A DNA stretch of 64,000 bases from Microbacterium testaceum StLB037 (GCF_000202635.1 NC_015125.1:2170001-2234000), one strand, 5' to 3'; positions 26,021 to 34,891 are shown, counted from the first letter of the stretch. Numbers and translations are program-made. Notes: a model not told the origin generated them from the sequence alone.

Positions 26021-28446
26021 TCCGCGAGCCCTTCCTCGACGGGTGGACGGTCGGTCCGAAGCGCGGTGCCTTCGAAGCACAGGATGCCGCGACCCTGGCA
26101 CACGTCACCCTTCCGCACGACGCCCTCCGCGACCTGCCGCGCTCGCCCGACAGCCCGCAGGGGGTGACGTCCGGCTACTACCCGGGTGGGGTCTTCGAGT
26201 ACGTCCGCGAGTTCGACGTCCCGGAGTCGTGGCGCGACAAGACCGTCCTGTTCGAGTTCGAGGGCGTCTACCGCGACGCCGTCGTCTTCGTGAACGGAGA
26301 GCGCGCGGCCCACGAGGGCAGCGGATACGCGGCCTTCACGGTCGAGGCCGACGCGTTCCTCCGCTTCGGCGAGACCAACCGTCTGAGTGTCGAGGCGCGG
26401 GTGCACAAGGACTCCCGCTGGTACACCGGGGCCGGCATCCATCGTCCCGTCCACCTCGTCGTGGCCGATCCCGTGCACCTGCCGCTCGACGGCGTGCGCG
26501 TGACGACCCCCGACATCGACGCCGAGCGGGCGATCGTCGCCGTCTCGGCGCGCGTGCGCAACACCACGCGGCACACGCGGACGACACGCGTGTCGTGGGA
26601 GGTGCGCGACCCCGCGGGGCGGTCCGTCGCGACGGGGTCCTCGCCCGTCACCGTCCTGCCCGGAGAGGTCGCGGTCGCCCGCGCCCGTCTGATCGTCGAG
26701 CGCCCGCAGCTCTGGAGCATCGACACCCCCGCGCTCCACGAGCTGCACACCGCGCTCGCCGACGAGGGCGGCGCGGCGCCTGTCGACACCGATCGCACGG
26801 CCTTCGGCATCCGGTCCCTGCAGCTCGATCCCGTGCACGGGCTCCGCATCAACGGCGAGAGCGTGACGCTGCGGGGCGCCTGCGTGCACCACGACAACGG
26901 CCCGCTCGGCGCCGTCTCGATCGCGGCCGCAGAGGACCGCCGCGTGCGCCTGATGAAAGAGGCGGGGTTCACCGCGATCCGCAGCTCGCACAACCCGGCC
27001 GGCCGCGCGCTGCTCGACGCGTGCGACCGCCACGGCATGGTCGTGATGGACGAGCTCGGCGACGTGTGGACGCGCGCCAAGACGGCGTTCGACCACTCCG
27101 TCCGGTTCGCCGACGACTGGCGCGCCGACGTCGAAGCCCTCGTGGCCAAGGACGTCAACCATCCGAGCGTGATCCTGTACTCGATCGGCAACGAGATCCT
27201 CGAGGTCGCGAGTCCCCACGGAGCGGCGTGGAGCCGACGCCTCGCCGAGGCCGTGCGCGCTCTCGACGACACCCGCTTCGTCACGAACGGCATCAACGGG
27301 ATCATCGCGAACCTCGACCGGATCGCCGACGCGCGCGCCGAGCTCGCGGCATCCGATCCGAACACCCTGATGGCGGGGCTTGGGGCCCAGATGGCGGCGA
27401 TGAACGCCTCGGAGCTCGTCACCCGCACGATCGAGGAGTCCGCCGCGGTGCTCGACGTCGTCGGTTTCAATTACGCCGACTCACGGTACGCCCTCGACGC
27501 GGAGCTGTTCCCGAACCGCGTGATCGTGGGGTCCGAGACCTTCCCCGAGCGGATCGGCGCGCTCTGGCCGCTCGTCGCGTCGCTCCCGCACGTGATCGGC
27601 GACTTCACCTGGACCGGCTGGGACTACCTCGGCGAAGCCGGCATCGGCCGGGTCGATTACGTCGACGCCGCCTCGGACGCCCCGACCGACACGGCCGGCC
27701 CGTACCCGTATCTGTTCGCGGAGTCCGGAGACCTGGATGCCACGGGCCACCGGCGCACGGTCTCGTTCTTCCGCGAGATCGTCTACGGCCTGCGCACCGA
27801 ACCGTTCCTCGCCGTGCACCGGCCGCAGTATTACGGCCGCCCGACGGCGGTGACCCCGTGGTCCTGGGACGACACGGTGGCGAGCTGGTCGTGGGACGTC
27901 CCCGCGGGCTCGCCGGTCGTGGTCGACGTCTACGCGGATGCCGACGAGGTCGAGCTGCAGCGCGACGGCGAGACGGTCGGTGTCTCCCCGGTCGGCGAGG
28001 CGCGCGAGTTCACCGCGCGCTTCGACACGGTCTACGTGCCCGGGGAGCTGACGGCGATCGCGCGACGCGGCGGCGTCGAGGTGGGTCGCACGACGCTGCG
28101 CTCGGCCGCGGGCGAGCCGGCGCTCGTCGCGCGGGCAGAAGCCGCCACCATCGGCGCCGGTCTCGACGACCTGGCGTTCGTGCGGATCGCCCTCGAGGAT
28201 CCGTCGGACGTCGTGCCGTGCGACCGCGATGTCGTGGTGAGCGTCAGCGTTTCCGGTCCGGGCGTGCTCGCGGGTCTCGGGACGGGACGGGCGCGCACCG
28301 AGGAGCCGCTGTCGGCGGCCTCCGTGACCACCTACGACGGTCGCGCTCTCGCGATCGTGCGCCCGACCGGGGCGGGGGAGATCACGGTGCGGGTGACGGC
28401 TCCCGGATACCCCGAGGCGCGGGTGTTGGTGCGCGCGGGCTCTTAG
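26017..28446 (+). CDS. Glycoside hydrolase family 2 (beta-galactosidase/glucuronidase type)
   Basis: This 809-residue cytoplasmic enzyme has the GH2 order: sugar-binding jelly roll (about 40-180; FEYVREFDVPESWRDKTVLFEFEGVYRDA), Ig-like domain (about 185-290), TIM barrel (about 295-560) and C-terminal beta domains including a DUF4982-like region. YSIGNEIL gives acid/base Glu393 and VGSETFPE nucleophile Glu507. HGLRINGESVTLRGACVHHDNG is the conserved barrel entry. The start is coupled to the TetR stop by ATGA. Substrate could be beta-galactoside, glucuronide or mannoside; family sequence alone does not decide. Confidence 0.94.
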   Translation: MIREPFLDGWTVGPKRGAFEAQDAATLAHVTLPHDALRDLPRSPDSPQGVTSGYYPGGVFEYVREFDVPESWRDKTVLFEFEGVYRDAVVFVNGERAAHEGSGYAAFTVEADAFLRFGETNRLSVEARVHKDSRWYTGAGIHRPVHLVVADPVHLPLDGVRVTTPDIDAERAIVAVSARVRNTTRHTRTTRVSWEVRDPAGRSVATGSSPVTVLPGEVAVARARLIVERPQLWSIDTPALHELHTALADEGGAAPVDTDRTAFGIRSLQLDPVHGLRINGESVTLRGACVHHDNGPLGAVSIAAAEDRRVRLMKEAGFTAIRSSHNPAGRALLDACDRHGMVVMDELGDVWTRAKTAFDHSVRFADDWRADVEALVAKDVNHPSVILYSIGNEILEVASPHGAAWSRRLAEAVRALDDTRFVTNGINGIIANLDRIADARAELAASDPNTLMAGLGAQMAAMNASELVTRTIEESAAVLDVVGFNYADSRYALDAELFPNRVIVGSETFPERIGALWPLVASLPHVIGDFTWTGWDYLGEAGIGRVDYVDAASDAPTDTAGPYPYLFAESGDLDATGHRRTVSFFREIVYGLRTEPFLAVHRPQYYGRPTAVTPWSWDDTVASWSWDVPAGSPVVVDVYADADEVELQRDGETVGVSPVGEAREFTARFDTVYVPGELTAIARRGGVEVGRTTLRSAAGEPALVARAEAATIGAGLDDLAFVRIALEDPSDVVPCDRDVVVSVSVSGPGVLAGLGTGRARTEEPLSAASVTTYDGRALAIVRPTGAGEITVRVTAPGYPEARVLVRAGS

Positions 28447-28496
28447 GCGTCGGCGGAGATTGCGGCGCGCAACAATGCTTGTCGCAGATATTGTGC

Positions 28497-28502
28497 TACA
28501 TT
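28497..28502 (+). promoter_or_regulatory. Possible -10 box of the small toxin-antitoxin locus
   Basis: TACATT lies 28 bases before the GTG 28530 in the only AT-rich patch of this region. ACAAT-N13-ATTGT (28473-28495) just upstream is a weak inverted repeat that could bind the RHH protein. No convincing -35 is present. Confidence 0.3.
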
Positions 28503-28529
28503 TTCTCGAACCGACAGAACGGGGGATGT

Positions 28530-28785
28530 GTGGCGCCGATCTGGGAGAGCTCGAGCTTCAAGCACGACATCGATGCTGAACGCTACGTACACGGCATCGG
28601 TTCCAGAGAGGGCTCGGAACGGGGGAGTCGTGAGACTCTTCATCGGTCCCGAGCATGCGCAGACAGAACGAGAAGTCGAGATCCTCGTTGAGGAATTCAG
28701 CGACGGTCGAGAAGCTCGGATCTTCCATGCAATGCACCTGGGATCGAAGTTCCGTAGCTATCGAGAGGAGAATCCTGATGGCTGA
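28530..28785 (+). pseudogene. Frameshifted small toxin-like gene upstream of an RHH antitoxin
   Basis: Two adjoining frames look like halves of one protein of about 84 residues. The first starts at GTG 28530 (APIWESSSFKHDIDAERYVHGI). The second gives VRLFIGPEHAQTEREVEILV and HAMHLGSKFRSYREENPDG, ending at 28785. They join if one G is removed from the five-G run in CGGGGGAGTC at 28619-28626, giving SERGVVRLF. The last 8 bases overlap the start of the intact RHH gene, as in toxin-antitoxin operons. An FKHD-type start and EIxV...R strands are seen in small RelE/BrnT-like toxins, but the family is not certain. It is either inactivated, phase-variable or a sequencing error. Confidence 0.6.
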
Positions 28786-29143
28786 GAAGAAAACCCCACA
28801 GACCAATGAGGAGCTGGCTTACCGGCTGGCGGAGGACCCTGCGCACACGCTCCGCGCGCCGGGCGATGTGCGGACAGGCGAGAGCGCGGCGGCGTACGGC
28901 CGCGAGTTCTTGCTGCGGGAGTTCGGTGACGAACAAGCCATCCAGGCGGCGATGCGAAAGCCTGGACGACCCCGCAAAGCGACGGTCAAGGTGGCTGCAC
29001 GAAAGGGCCCGTCGCCGACCGTGCGCGCTCGAGTGACAGATGCCGACTTCGACATGCTGGCACGGATCGAGGCCAAGACGGGCAAGACCGAGAGTGAACT
29101 CGTCCGCGAGGGCGTCGCGCTCGTCATCGCGCGTTACGCGTAG
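28778..29143 (+). CDS. Ribbon-helix-helix antitoxin-like protein
   Basis: This 121-residue protein starts at ATG 28778 with GAGAGGAG seven bases upstream. The C-terminal about 45 residues (TVRARVTDADFDMLARIEAKTGKTESELVREGVALVIARY) are a ribbon-helix-helix domain. A basic KPGRPRKATVKVAARK linker precedes it. The N-terminal half (AYRLAEDPAHTLRAPGDVRTG) is likely the partner-binding arm. It overlaps the frameshifted upstream gene by 8 bases. If that gene is dead, this is an orphan antitoxin. Confidence 0.8.
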   Translation: MAEKKTPQTNEELAYRLAEDPAHTLRAPGDVRTGESAAAYGREFLLREFGDEQAIQAAMRKPGRPRKATVKVAARKGPSPTVRARVTDADFDMLARIEAKTGKTESELVREGVALVIARYA

Positions 29144-29173
29144 AGGCCAGGCTGTCCGCGGCGAGGTGGCGCC

Positions 29174-30751
29174 TCACCGCTCCTCCCTCCGCCTCCCCAG
29201 CGCCAACGTCGACACGAGCCCCAGCGTCAGGAAGCCCGCGGCCGTCAACGCCGCGGCTCGCGTCCCGTCGCTGAAGGCCGCGCGCGCGTCCGCGGCGATG
29301 TCCTGGGTCGCGGGGGACTGGCCGAGTCCCGCGATCGCGGCTCCCGCGCTGTCGACGACCTGCGAGACGACCTGGTCGCGCTGGGCGGCGGGGAGGCCGC
29401 GGTCGTCGAGCGAGCTCGCGAGCACGCCCGCGGTGGTCGAGAACAGCACTGTGCCGAGGATCGCGACGCCGAGGGCGGCACCGAGCTGCCGCGAGGTCGA
29501 CTGCGTTCCCGATGCCTGGCCGCTCGCGGCGGGCGGGACGTCGGCGAGGACCACGCCGGTGAGCTGCGCGGTGGCGAGGCCCACCCCGAGGCCGTAGACG
29601 AACAAGAAGGGGATGAGGGGTCCCCAGGTGGCATCCGGTCCGATCGTCAGGGCCACTCCGGCGACGCCCACGATCTCGGCGAGGAGGCCGCCGCGCACCA
29701 CCCACACCGGGGCGACCCGCCCGCTGAGGGCTCCGGCGACGCCGCTCGCGACGAAGGAGCCGATCGCGAGGGCGAGGAGCAGGAGCCCCGTCTGCAGCGC
29801 GTCGAACCCGACGACGAACTGCAGCCACAGCGGCAGCGCGAGGATGATCCCGAACTCGCCGAGCGACACGACCGCGGCCGCGATGTTGCCGTTGCGGAAC
29901 GACCCGATGCGGAACAGGTCGAACGCCAGCAGGGTCGAGAGGCCGCGCCGCTGACGCCGGAGGCCCCACGCGATGAATCCGGCGAGGGCGACGACCGCGA
30001 CCGCGAAGGCGATCGGAACGGGGGAGAGCGAGAACGGCCACGTCCACGAGCCGATCGTGGGGACGGTGTCGACCGTCCACCAGCCGTACGTGCGGCCCTC
30101 GATCAACGCGAACACGAGAGGCGCCATGGTCAGGACCGAGAGCAGCGCGCCGACGCCGTCGATCGCCGCGCGCTGATCGCTGCGCGACTCGGCGACGGTC
30201 AGCAGCACGCCGATCACGATGATCACGCCGAGCGGGATGTTGATGCCGAAGGCCCACCGCCACGAGAACTCCGTCGTGAGCCACCCGCCGAGGAGGGGCC
30301 CGACGGCCGCCATGCCTCCGATCGTCGATCCCCACACGGCGAACGCGATGCCGCGCTCTCGACCGCGGAAGGTCGCGTTGATGAGCGAGAGCGTGGTCGG
30401 CAGGATCATCGACCCGCCGATGCCCTGCGCGAGCCGCGCCGCGATGAGGGCTCCGCCGGTGGGGGCGAGGGATGCCGCGATCGAGGCGACCGCGAAGACG
30501 ACCACGCCGATGAGCATCAGGCGTCGTCGGCCGAACCGGTCGGCGAGACTGCCGAAGACGAGCAGGAACGAGGCGAAGACGAGGGTGTAGGCCTCCTGCA
30601 CCCACTGCACCTCGGTCGACGAGATCCCCAGGTCTTCGACGATCGAAGGGACGGCCACGTTGACGATCGTCGAGTCGACGATGATCAGCGAGACGGCGAT
30701 GCTGATGAAGACGAGCCCCGCCCAGCGGCGCCGGTCCATGCGTTCGGTCAT
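29174..30751 (-). CDS. MFS multidrug transporter, DHA2 (EmrB/QacA) type
   Basis: This 525-residue membrane exporter has about 14 hydrophobic segments, the number for DHA2. Motif A is GSLADRFGRRRLMLIG, and motif C-like GGSMILPTTLSLI and GPLLGGWLTTEFSWRWAFGINIP are present. The early VDSTIVNVAVPSI segment carries the membrane-embedded Asp typical of drug/proton antiporters. The ATG at 30751 touches a perfect 9-bp-arm palindrome. It lies 53 bases downstream of the MarR-linked MFS gene, so it can be read from its own promoter or by read-through. Confidence 0.94.
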   Translation of the reverse strand: MTERMDRRRWAGLVFISIAVSLIIVDSTIVNVAVPSIVEDLGISSTEVQWVQEAYTLVFASFLLVFGSLADRFGRRRLMLIGVVVFAVASIAASLAPTGGALIAARLAQGIGGSMILPTTLSLINATFRGRERGIAFAVWGSTIGGMAAVGPLLGGWLTTEFSWRWAFGINIPLGVIIVIGVLLTVAESRSDQRAAIDGVGALLSVLTMAPLVFALIEGRTYGWWTVDTVPTIGSWTWPFSLSPVPIAFAVAVVALAGFIAWGLRRQRRGLSTLLAFDLFRIGSFRNGNIAAAVVSLGEFGIILALPLWLQFVVGFDALQTGLLLLALAIGSFVASGVAGALSGRVAPVWVVRGGLLAEIVGVAGVALTIGPDATWGPLIPFLFVYGLGVGLATAQLTGVVLADVPPAASGQASGTQSTSRQLGAALGVAILGTVLFSTTAGVLASSLDDRGLPAAQRDQVVSQVVDSAGAAIAGLGQSPATQDIAADARAAFSDGTRAAALTAAGFLTLGLVSTLALGRRREER

Positions 30752-30773
30752 GTAGCTAGCTTATCTAGCTACA
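30751..30773 (-). promoter_or_regulatory. MarR-type operator at the DHA2 transporter start
   Basis: TGTAGCTAG-CTTAT-CTAGCTACA is a perfect 9-bp inverted repeat (30751-30759 and 30765-30773) that abuts the start codon. Its TAGCTTAT core also occurs between the marR palindrome arms at 32654-32661, which suggests a shared regulator. Confidence 0.65.
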
Positions 30774-30804
30774 TGTGGCGAGGGCCATCCCTTGACGGGG
30801 AGGT

Positions 30805-32181
30805 TCAGGGGTGATGCGAGGCCGGGCGAGGCGTCCCGGGCCGGGGCGCGCGCTCCCCGCCGGCGAGGGGGATCGGCGTCGTGCCCGCGATCTCGTCGCT
30901 GAAGTCCTCGGGCTCGGGCGAGACGACCTTCAGCGGGCGCGTCTCATCCACCGTCAGCCGGAAACGCTTGCTCTCGTGCCGGTGCACGCGGCCCGACGAC
31001 AGCGTCCACGCGACCCCGATCCCGCACGCGAGGAACGCGACGACGGCGGCGAGGCCGATCGCGACGCGCGGGCCGAACTCGCTCGCGACCCAGCCCACGA
31101 TGGGCGCGCCGACGGGAGTGCCGCCGAGCAGGATCGCCATGTACAGCGCGAGCACGCGCCCGCGCAGGGCGGGGTCGGTCGTGGTCTGGACGTAGCCGTT
31201 CGCGGTGGTCAGCGTCGTCACCACGCAGAAGCCCGTGAGCACGAGCGTGGCGGCGTACGCGCCGTAGCTCGGTGCGAAGACGGACAGAGTGGATGCCACG
31301 GCGAACCCGCCCGACCCCAGGATCACGACGCGCATCCGTGCGCGCTCGCGGCGTGCGGCCAGGAGGGCGCCGGCGAGCGAGCCGATCGCGACGAACGAGC
31401 TGAGCAGCCCGAAGCCGTCGGCGCCGCGCCCGAACTCGAGCGCCATCGTGGAGGCGAAGATCGGGAAGTTCATGCCGAACGCGCCGAGCAGGAACACCAT
31501 CGAGAAGATCACGACCAGGTCGGGGCGCTTCGCCACGTACCGGAACCCGTCCGCGAGTCGTGCGGGGCCGCCGCGGCGATGGTGCACGACGAGCTCGTGC
31601 GGGCGCATGATCAGCAGGGCTGCGAGCATGGCGAGGAACGTCACGGCGTTGACGAGGAACACCCAGCCGGTGCCGACGACCACGATCATGACGCCCGCGA
31701 CGGCCGGGCCGATGAGCCGCGCCGTGTTGAACGACGCGGCATTCAGCGCGACGGCGTTCGAGGCGTTCTCCTTCTCGACGAGGTCGGACACGAAGGTCTG
31801 GCGCGCCGGATTGTCGAAGGCGGTGACCACGCCGAGCGCGAGTGCGAAGCCGTACATGAGCGGGAGGGTCATCACGCCGGTGAGGATCAGGATGCCGAGG
31901 GTGAGTGCGAGCGCGAGCAACGCCGACTGCGTGCACATGATGAGCTTGCGCCGGTCGAAGCGGTCGGCGACCCACCCCGTGACGCTCACCAGCAGGAGCG
32001 GCGGTGCGAACTGCAGGGCCATCGTGACGCCCATCGCGGCGGCGTCGTTGTCGGTCAGCTGCGTCAGCACGACCCAGTTCTGCGCGGTCGCCTGCATCCA
32101 CGCGCCGACGTTCGACACGAGGGCGCCGATGAACCAGACGCGGTAGTTGAACACCGAGAACGATCGGAACATCGCGCTCAT
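30805..32181 (-). CDS. MFS exporter (EntS/MFS_3 type)
   Basis: This 458-residue 12-helix transporter is of the EntS-like group. Motif A is GWVADRFDRRKLIM, and the DNPARQTFVSDLV segment after helix 4 is diagnostic for the group. A polar C-terminal tail of about 60 residues (KRFRLTVDETRPLKVVSPEPEDF...) is unusually long. The start overlaps the MarR stop in ATGA, forming a regulator-pump operon. The substrate is unknown; drugs or siderophores are typical for the family. Confidence 0.93.
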   Translation of the reverse strand: MSAMFRSFSVFNYRVWFIGALVSNVGAWMQATAQNWVVLTQLTDNDAAAMGVTMALQFAPPLLLVSVTGWVADRFDRRKLIMCTQSALLALALTLGILILTGVMTLPLMYGFALALGVVTAFDNPARQTFVSDLVEKENASNAVALNAASFNTARLIGPAVAGVMIVVVGTGWVFLVNAVTFLAMLAALLIMRPHELVVHHRRGGPARLADGFRYVAKRPDLVVIFSMVFLLGAFGMNFPIFASTMALEFGRGADGFGLLSSFVAIGSLAGALLAARRERARMRVVILGSGGFAVASTLSVFAPSYGAYAATLVLTGFCVVTTLTTANGYVQTTTDPALRGRVLALYMAILLGGTPVGAPIVGWVASEFGPRVAIGLAAVVAFLACGIGVAWTLSSGRVHRHESKRFRLTVDETRPLKVVSPEPEDFSDEIAGTTPIPLAGGERAPRPGTPRPASHHP

Positions 32182-32639
32182 CTCTCCGCCACCTTCCGCA
32201 TGATCTCGGCCGCGGAGGCGAGCGTCTGTCGCTCGCCCGGGCTGAGGCCCTCGAGGGCTTCTTCGAGCCAGGCGTCGCGGCGTCGCACCGTCTCGTCGAC
32301 GACGGTGCGCCCGGCATCCGTCAACGCGATCGTGACCTTGCGTCGGTCGTCTTCGTGCGGGGTGCGCGTGAGGTACCCCGCCTCCTCGAGGAGAGAGACG
32401 GTGCGGTTCATCGAGGGCGCCGTGACGCGCTCGCGATCGGCGAGCTGGCCGAGGGTGTGCTCGCCGTGGATGGTGAGCGCCGCGAGCACCGCGAACTGGC
32501 CGTCGCTCATGGAGTCGACCGCGCGCTGGGCCCGCAGTCGTCGCGCCAGTCGGAACGTGGCCATGCGGAGGGTGGATGCCGTCGAGGTGAAGACGGGGCT
32601 CTGGTCGGGCGTGTCGGTGCTCTCGGTCTTCGTCATCAT
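32178..32639 (-). CDS. MarR family transcriptional regulator
   Basis: This is a winged-helix repressor of 153 residues from ATG 32639; the frame opens at ATG 32654. The later start is preferred because the inverted repeat at 32646-32675 would otherwise run into the coding region. The winged helix is clear (MSDGQFAVLAALTIHGEHTLGQLADRERVTAPSMNRTVSLLEEAGYLTR), with the DRRKVTIALTDAG wing. It is coupled to the MFS gene and probably represses that operon and the nearby DHA2 pump, being released by a small ligand. Confidence 0.9.
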   Translation of the reverse strand: MMTKTESTDTPDQSPVFTSTASTLRMATFRLARRLRAQRAVDSMSDGQFAVLAALTIHGEHTLGQLADRERVTAPSMNRTVSLLEEAGYLTRTPHEDDRRKVTIALTDAGRTVVDETVRRRDAWLEEALEGLSPGERQTLASAAEIMRKVAER

Positions 32640-32645
32640 CTCAGT

Positions 32646-32675
32646 CGTTAGCATAGCTTATTAGTCTTGCTAACG
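32646..32675 (-). promoter_or_regulatory. Operator/promoter of the marR-MFS operon
   Basis: CGTTAGCA-N14-TGCTAACG gives perfect 8-bp arms (32646-32653 and 32668-32675). The spacer holds TAGCTTATTAG, close to the centre of the palindrome at 30751. The region is AT-rich with TATGCT as a possible -10 on the - strand. Confidence 0.6.
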
Positions 32676-32712
32676 GAACCGCGGTCACCCGGCTCGCCCT
32701 AAGATCGGGCGC

Positions 32713-33558
32713 ATGCCTGAGTTCGATGACGCCTACGGCATCACGATCGTCTACGACGTCTACGAGGCGGCCGAGCCCCGCGGCGTCGTGCAACTCCTCC
32801 ACGGCGTCGGGGAGCACGCGGGGCGGTATGCGGCGCTCATCGAGGCGCTCGTTGCCGACGGCTACACCGTCTACGCCGACGACCACCGTGGGCACGGCCG
32901 CACCGGCCTTCGCCAGTGGAGCGGCGATCACAGCAAGCTCGGGCGTCTCGGTCCCGGCGGCCTCGGCGCCGCGCGCGACGCGGTCTGGACGCTGACGCAG
33001 ATCATCCGAGAGCGCCACCCCGACCTCCCGCTCATTCTCCTCGGGCACTCCTGGGGCTCGTTCCTCGCGCAGATGCTGCTGGATCGGCATCCGGATGCCT
33101 TCGACGCGGTCATCCTGAGCGGCTCGGCCCTGCGCTGGCCCGGGGCGTTGAACGCCGGCGACTTGAACGCCCCGTGGAAGAAGCTCGGCGGCTCGGGCAT
33201 GCAGTGGCTCTCGAGTGACGAGCAGGTCGGTCGCGACTTCGCGGCCGACCCGCTGACCACGTCGGTGCCGCTGGCGAAGCTGTTCGGGCCGCTCGAGGCG
33301 GCGAAGCTGTTCGGTCGCCCGCGCCGGAATATCGAGCGCGATGTGCCGATGCTGCTGATGGTGGGGCGCGAAGACACCGTGGGCGGGCCGCGGAGCGTGC
33401 ACCTGCTGGCCGACGCGTACCGCTCGCGGTCCGGGCTGACCGACGTCACGACGCTCGTGTATCCCGGCGCACGGCACGAGATCTTCGCCGAGGTGCAGCA
33501 GGCCGAGGTGCGCGCCGACCTCCTGGCCTGGCTCGACGCTCGCTTCCCCCGGGCGTAG
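32713..33558 (+). CDS. Alpha/beta hydrolase (monoacylglycerol lipase/lysophospholipase-like)
   Basis: This 281-residue soluble hydrolase has the Serine aminopeptidase S33/Hydrolase_4 fold. GHSWGS places the nucleophile at Ser113. QLLHGVGEHAGRYAALIEAL and YADDHRGHGRTG are the oxyanion-side motifs typical of lysophospholipase-type members. Late VGREDTVGG and PGARHEIF supply the Asp and His. It is monocistronic, 70 bases from the divergent MarR operator. The natural ester is unknown. Confidence 0.92.
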   Translation: MPEFDDAYGITIVYDVYEAAEPRGVVQLLHGVGEHAGRYAALIEALVADGYTVYADDHRGHGRTGLRQWSGDHSKLGRLGPGGLGAARDAVWTLTQIIRERHPDLPLILLGHSWGSFLAQMLLDRHPDAFDAVILSGSALRWPGALNAGDLNAPWKKLGGSGMQWLSSDEQVGRDFAADPLTTSVPLAKLFGPLEAAKLFGRPRRNIERDVPMLLMVGREDTVGGPRSVHLLADAYRSRSGLTDVTTLVYPGARHEIFAEVQQAEVRADLLAWLDARFPRA

Positions 33559-33937
33559 GTCGCGCGCCCCCGGTCCCCTCGCGCGGTGGAGGTCCCTGAG
33601 CTTGTCGAAGGGTCCGGTGGCTTCGACGGGCTCAGCCACCTTGCTTCGGAGGTTCCTGAGCTTGTCGAAGGGCCGGTGGCTTCGACGGGCTCAGCCACCT
33701 CGCGCCCGGGTCGCGCGGCGGAGGTCCCTGAGCTTGTCGAAGGGCCGGTCGAGTTCGTGCGCGTGCGTGAACATATCCGAACATGAACAAACGCTAATCA
33801 ACACGCCGTGACCTAAGCGTTATCTCCTCGAATTGACCCGCGCGGCGGAAACCGCGAAGCTGAGGCGGTCCGATTCGGAGAAATCCGCATCCCCCGGGCC
33901 TTTCGGTCCCTCAATGCCGAGGAAAGTGCACACGGAC
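33559..33937. repeat. Non-coding region with hairpin repeats (GAGCTTGTCGAAG family)
   Basis: This 379-base gap holds no gene. Three copies of CCTGAGCTTGTCGAAG occur (33595, 33655, 33727). The first two are followed after about 10 bases by CTTCGACGGGCTCAG, so each forms a long imperfect hairpin (33595-33640 and 33655-33699). The third copy is a half unit (33727-33742). The same family recurs at 50956-51230, so it is a dispersed REP-like element. From 33765 on the sequence becomes AT-richer and contains the candidate operator of the next operon. Confidence 0.8.
33769..33821 (+). promoter_or_regulatory. Candidate operator region upstream of the second CUT1 operon
   Basis: Direct repeats GAACAT (33769), GAACAT (33779) and GAACA (33785) are followed by an inverted pair AACGCT (33790-33795) and AGCGTT (33816-33821). 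Direct repeats fit a DeoR-family regulator, and a DeoR gene lies at 40556. No clear -35/-10 pair was found. Confidence 0.35.
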
Positions 33938-34891
33938 GTGACCACGACATTCACACAAAAGCAAACAACACCGAACAATACGGATCCGACGTCATCCCCG
34001 CGTCGAACCGCCGGCTCTCGTCCCGAACGGCTGAGCAGCGGCATGTTCGCCCTGCTCCTCGTCGTGCCCGGCATGGCCCTCATGGCCGTCGTCGTCGCGT
34101 ACCCGCTCATCTCGGCTCTCGTGACGGCGTTCTTCCGTCAGAGCCTCGTGACCCCGGGCCGCGAGTTCGTGGGCTTCCAGAACATCGTCGACGTGCTCGA
34201 GAGCGACTTCCTCCGCCTGCTCATGCAGACGCTCGTCTTCACGCTCGGCACCACGATCGCGCCCTTCGTGATCGGCTTCGCGCTCGCGCTCGCCCTGAAC
34301 ACCCAGATCCGCGGGTCGAAGATCATGCGCGGTCTCATGCTCATCCCGTGGCTCGTCCCGGGCGTCGTCGTCTCGTTCCTGTGGATGTGGATCTTCAACG
34401 CCAACTACGGCGTCATGAACGCGATCCTCGAGCCTCTCGGCGTCGCTCCGCAGGCGTGGCTCGCCCAGCCCGGCACCGCGATGTTCGCGGTCATCGTCGC
34501 CAAGACGTGGCAGTCCTTCCCCTGGATGATGGTCATGCTCCTCGCCGGCCTGCAGACGGTTCCGCGCGAACTGCACGAGGCCGCCGAGATGGACGGCGCC
34601 GGCACGGTCCGCCGGTTCTTCTCGATCACCGTGCCGCAGATCGGCGGCATCATCGGGCTCGTCCTGCTGCTGGAGTTCATCTGGAACTTCCAGCACTTCG
34701 ACATCATCTACGTCCTCACCGGCGGCGGTCCCGCCGGCTCCACCGAGACGTTCGCCACCGCGGTGTACGAGACCGCCTTCCACGGCTTCGACCTCGGTCA
34801 CGCCGGTGCCCTCGGCCTGTTGTGGATGGTCCTGCTCATGGCGCTCGTCGTCGTCTACGTCCGATTCTCCGAGAGGGGCGAGAAGCGATGA
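33938..34891 (+). CDS. Sugar ABC transporter permease, MalF/CUT1 type
   Basis: This is a 317-residue permease of the second CUT1 importer. Start choice is uncertain: GTG 33938 has GAGGAAA upstream (about 12 bases), ATG 33914 has no clear site, and the frame is open from 33833. Six membrane segments follow a polar N-terminus. The EAA loop reads EAAEMDGAGTVRRFFSITVPQ. The C-terminal half contains the usual GGGPAGSTETFATAVYETAF. The stop overlaps the MalG-like gene in ATGA. Confidence 0.9.
   Translation: MTTTFTQKQTTPNNTDPTSSPRRTAGSRPERLSSGMFALLLVVPGMALMAVVVAYPLISALVTAFFRQSLVTPGREFVGFQNIVDVLESDFLRLLMQTLVFTLGTTIAPFVIGFALALALNTQIRGSKIMRGLMLIPWLVPGVVVSFLWMWIFNANYGVMNAILEPLGVAPQAWLAQPGTAMFAVIVAKTWQSFPWMMVMLLAGLQTVPRELHEAAEMDGAGTVRRFFSITVPQIGGIIGLVLLLEFIWNFQHFDIIYVLTGGGPAGSTETFATAVYETAFHGFDLGHAGALGLLWMVLLMALVVVYVRFSERGEKR

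Noticed and set aside
28528..28785. Separate intact small gene starting at GTG 28528
   Set aside because: Its first 33 residues do not resemble a protein N-terminus, whereas the other frame does; the frameshift explanation fits both halves better.
33590..33742. CRISPR-like array
   Set aside because: The repeats are palindromic with short, similar spacers and occur elsewhere as single hairpins; no cas genes are present.
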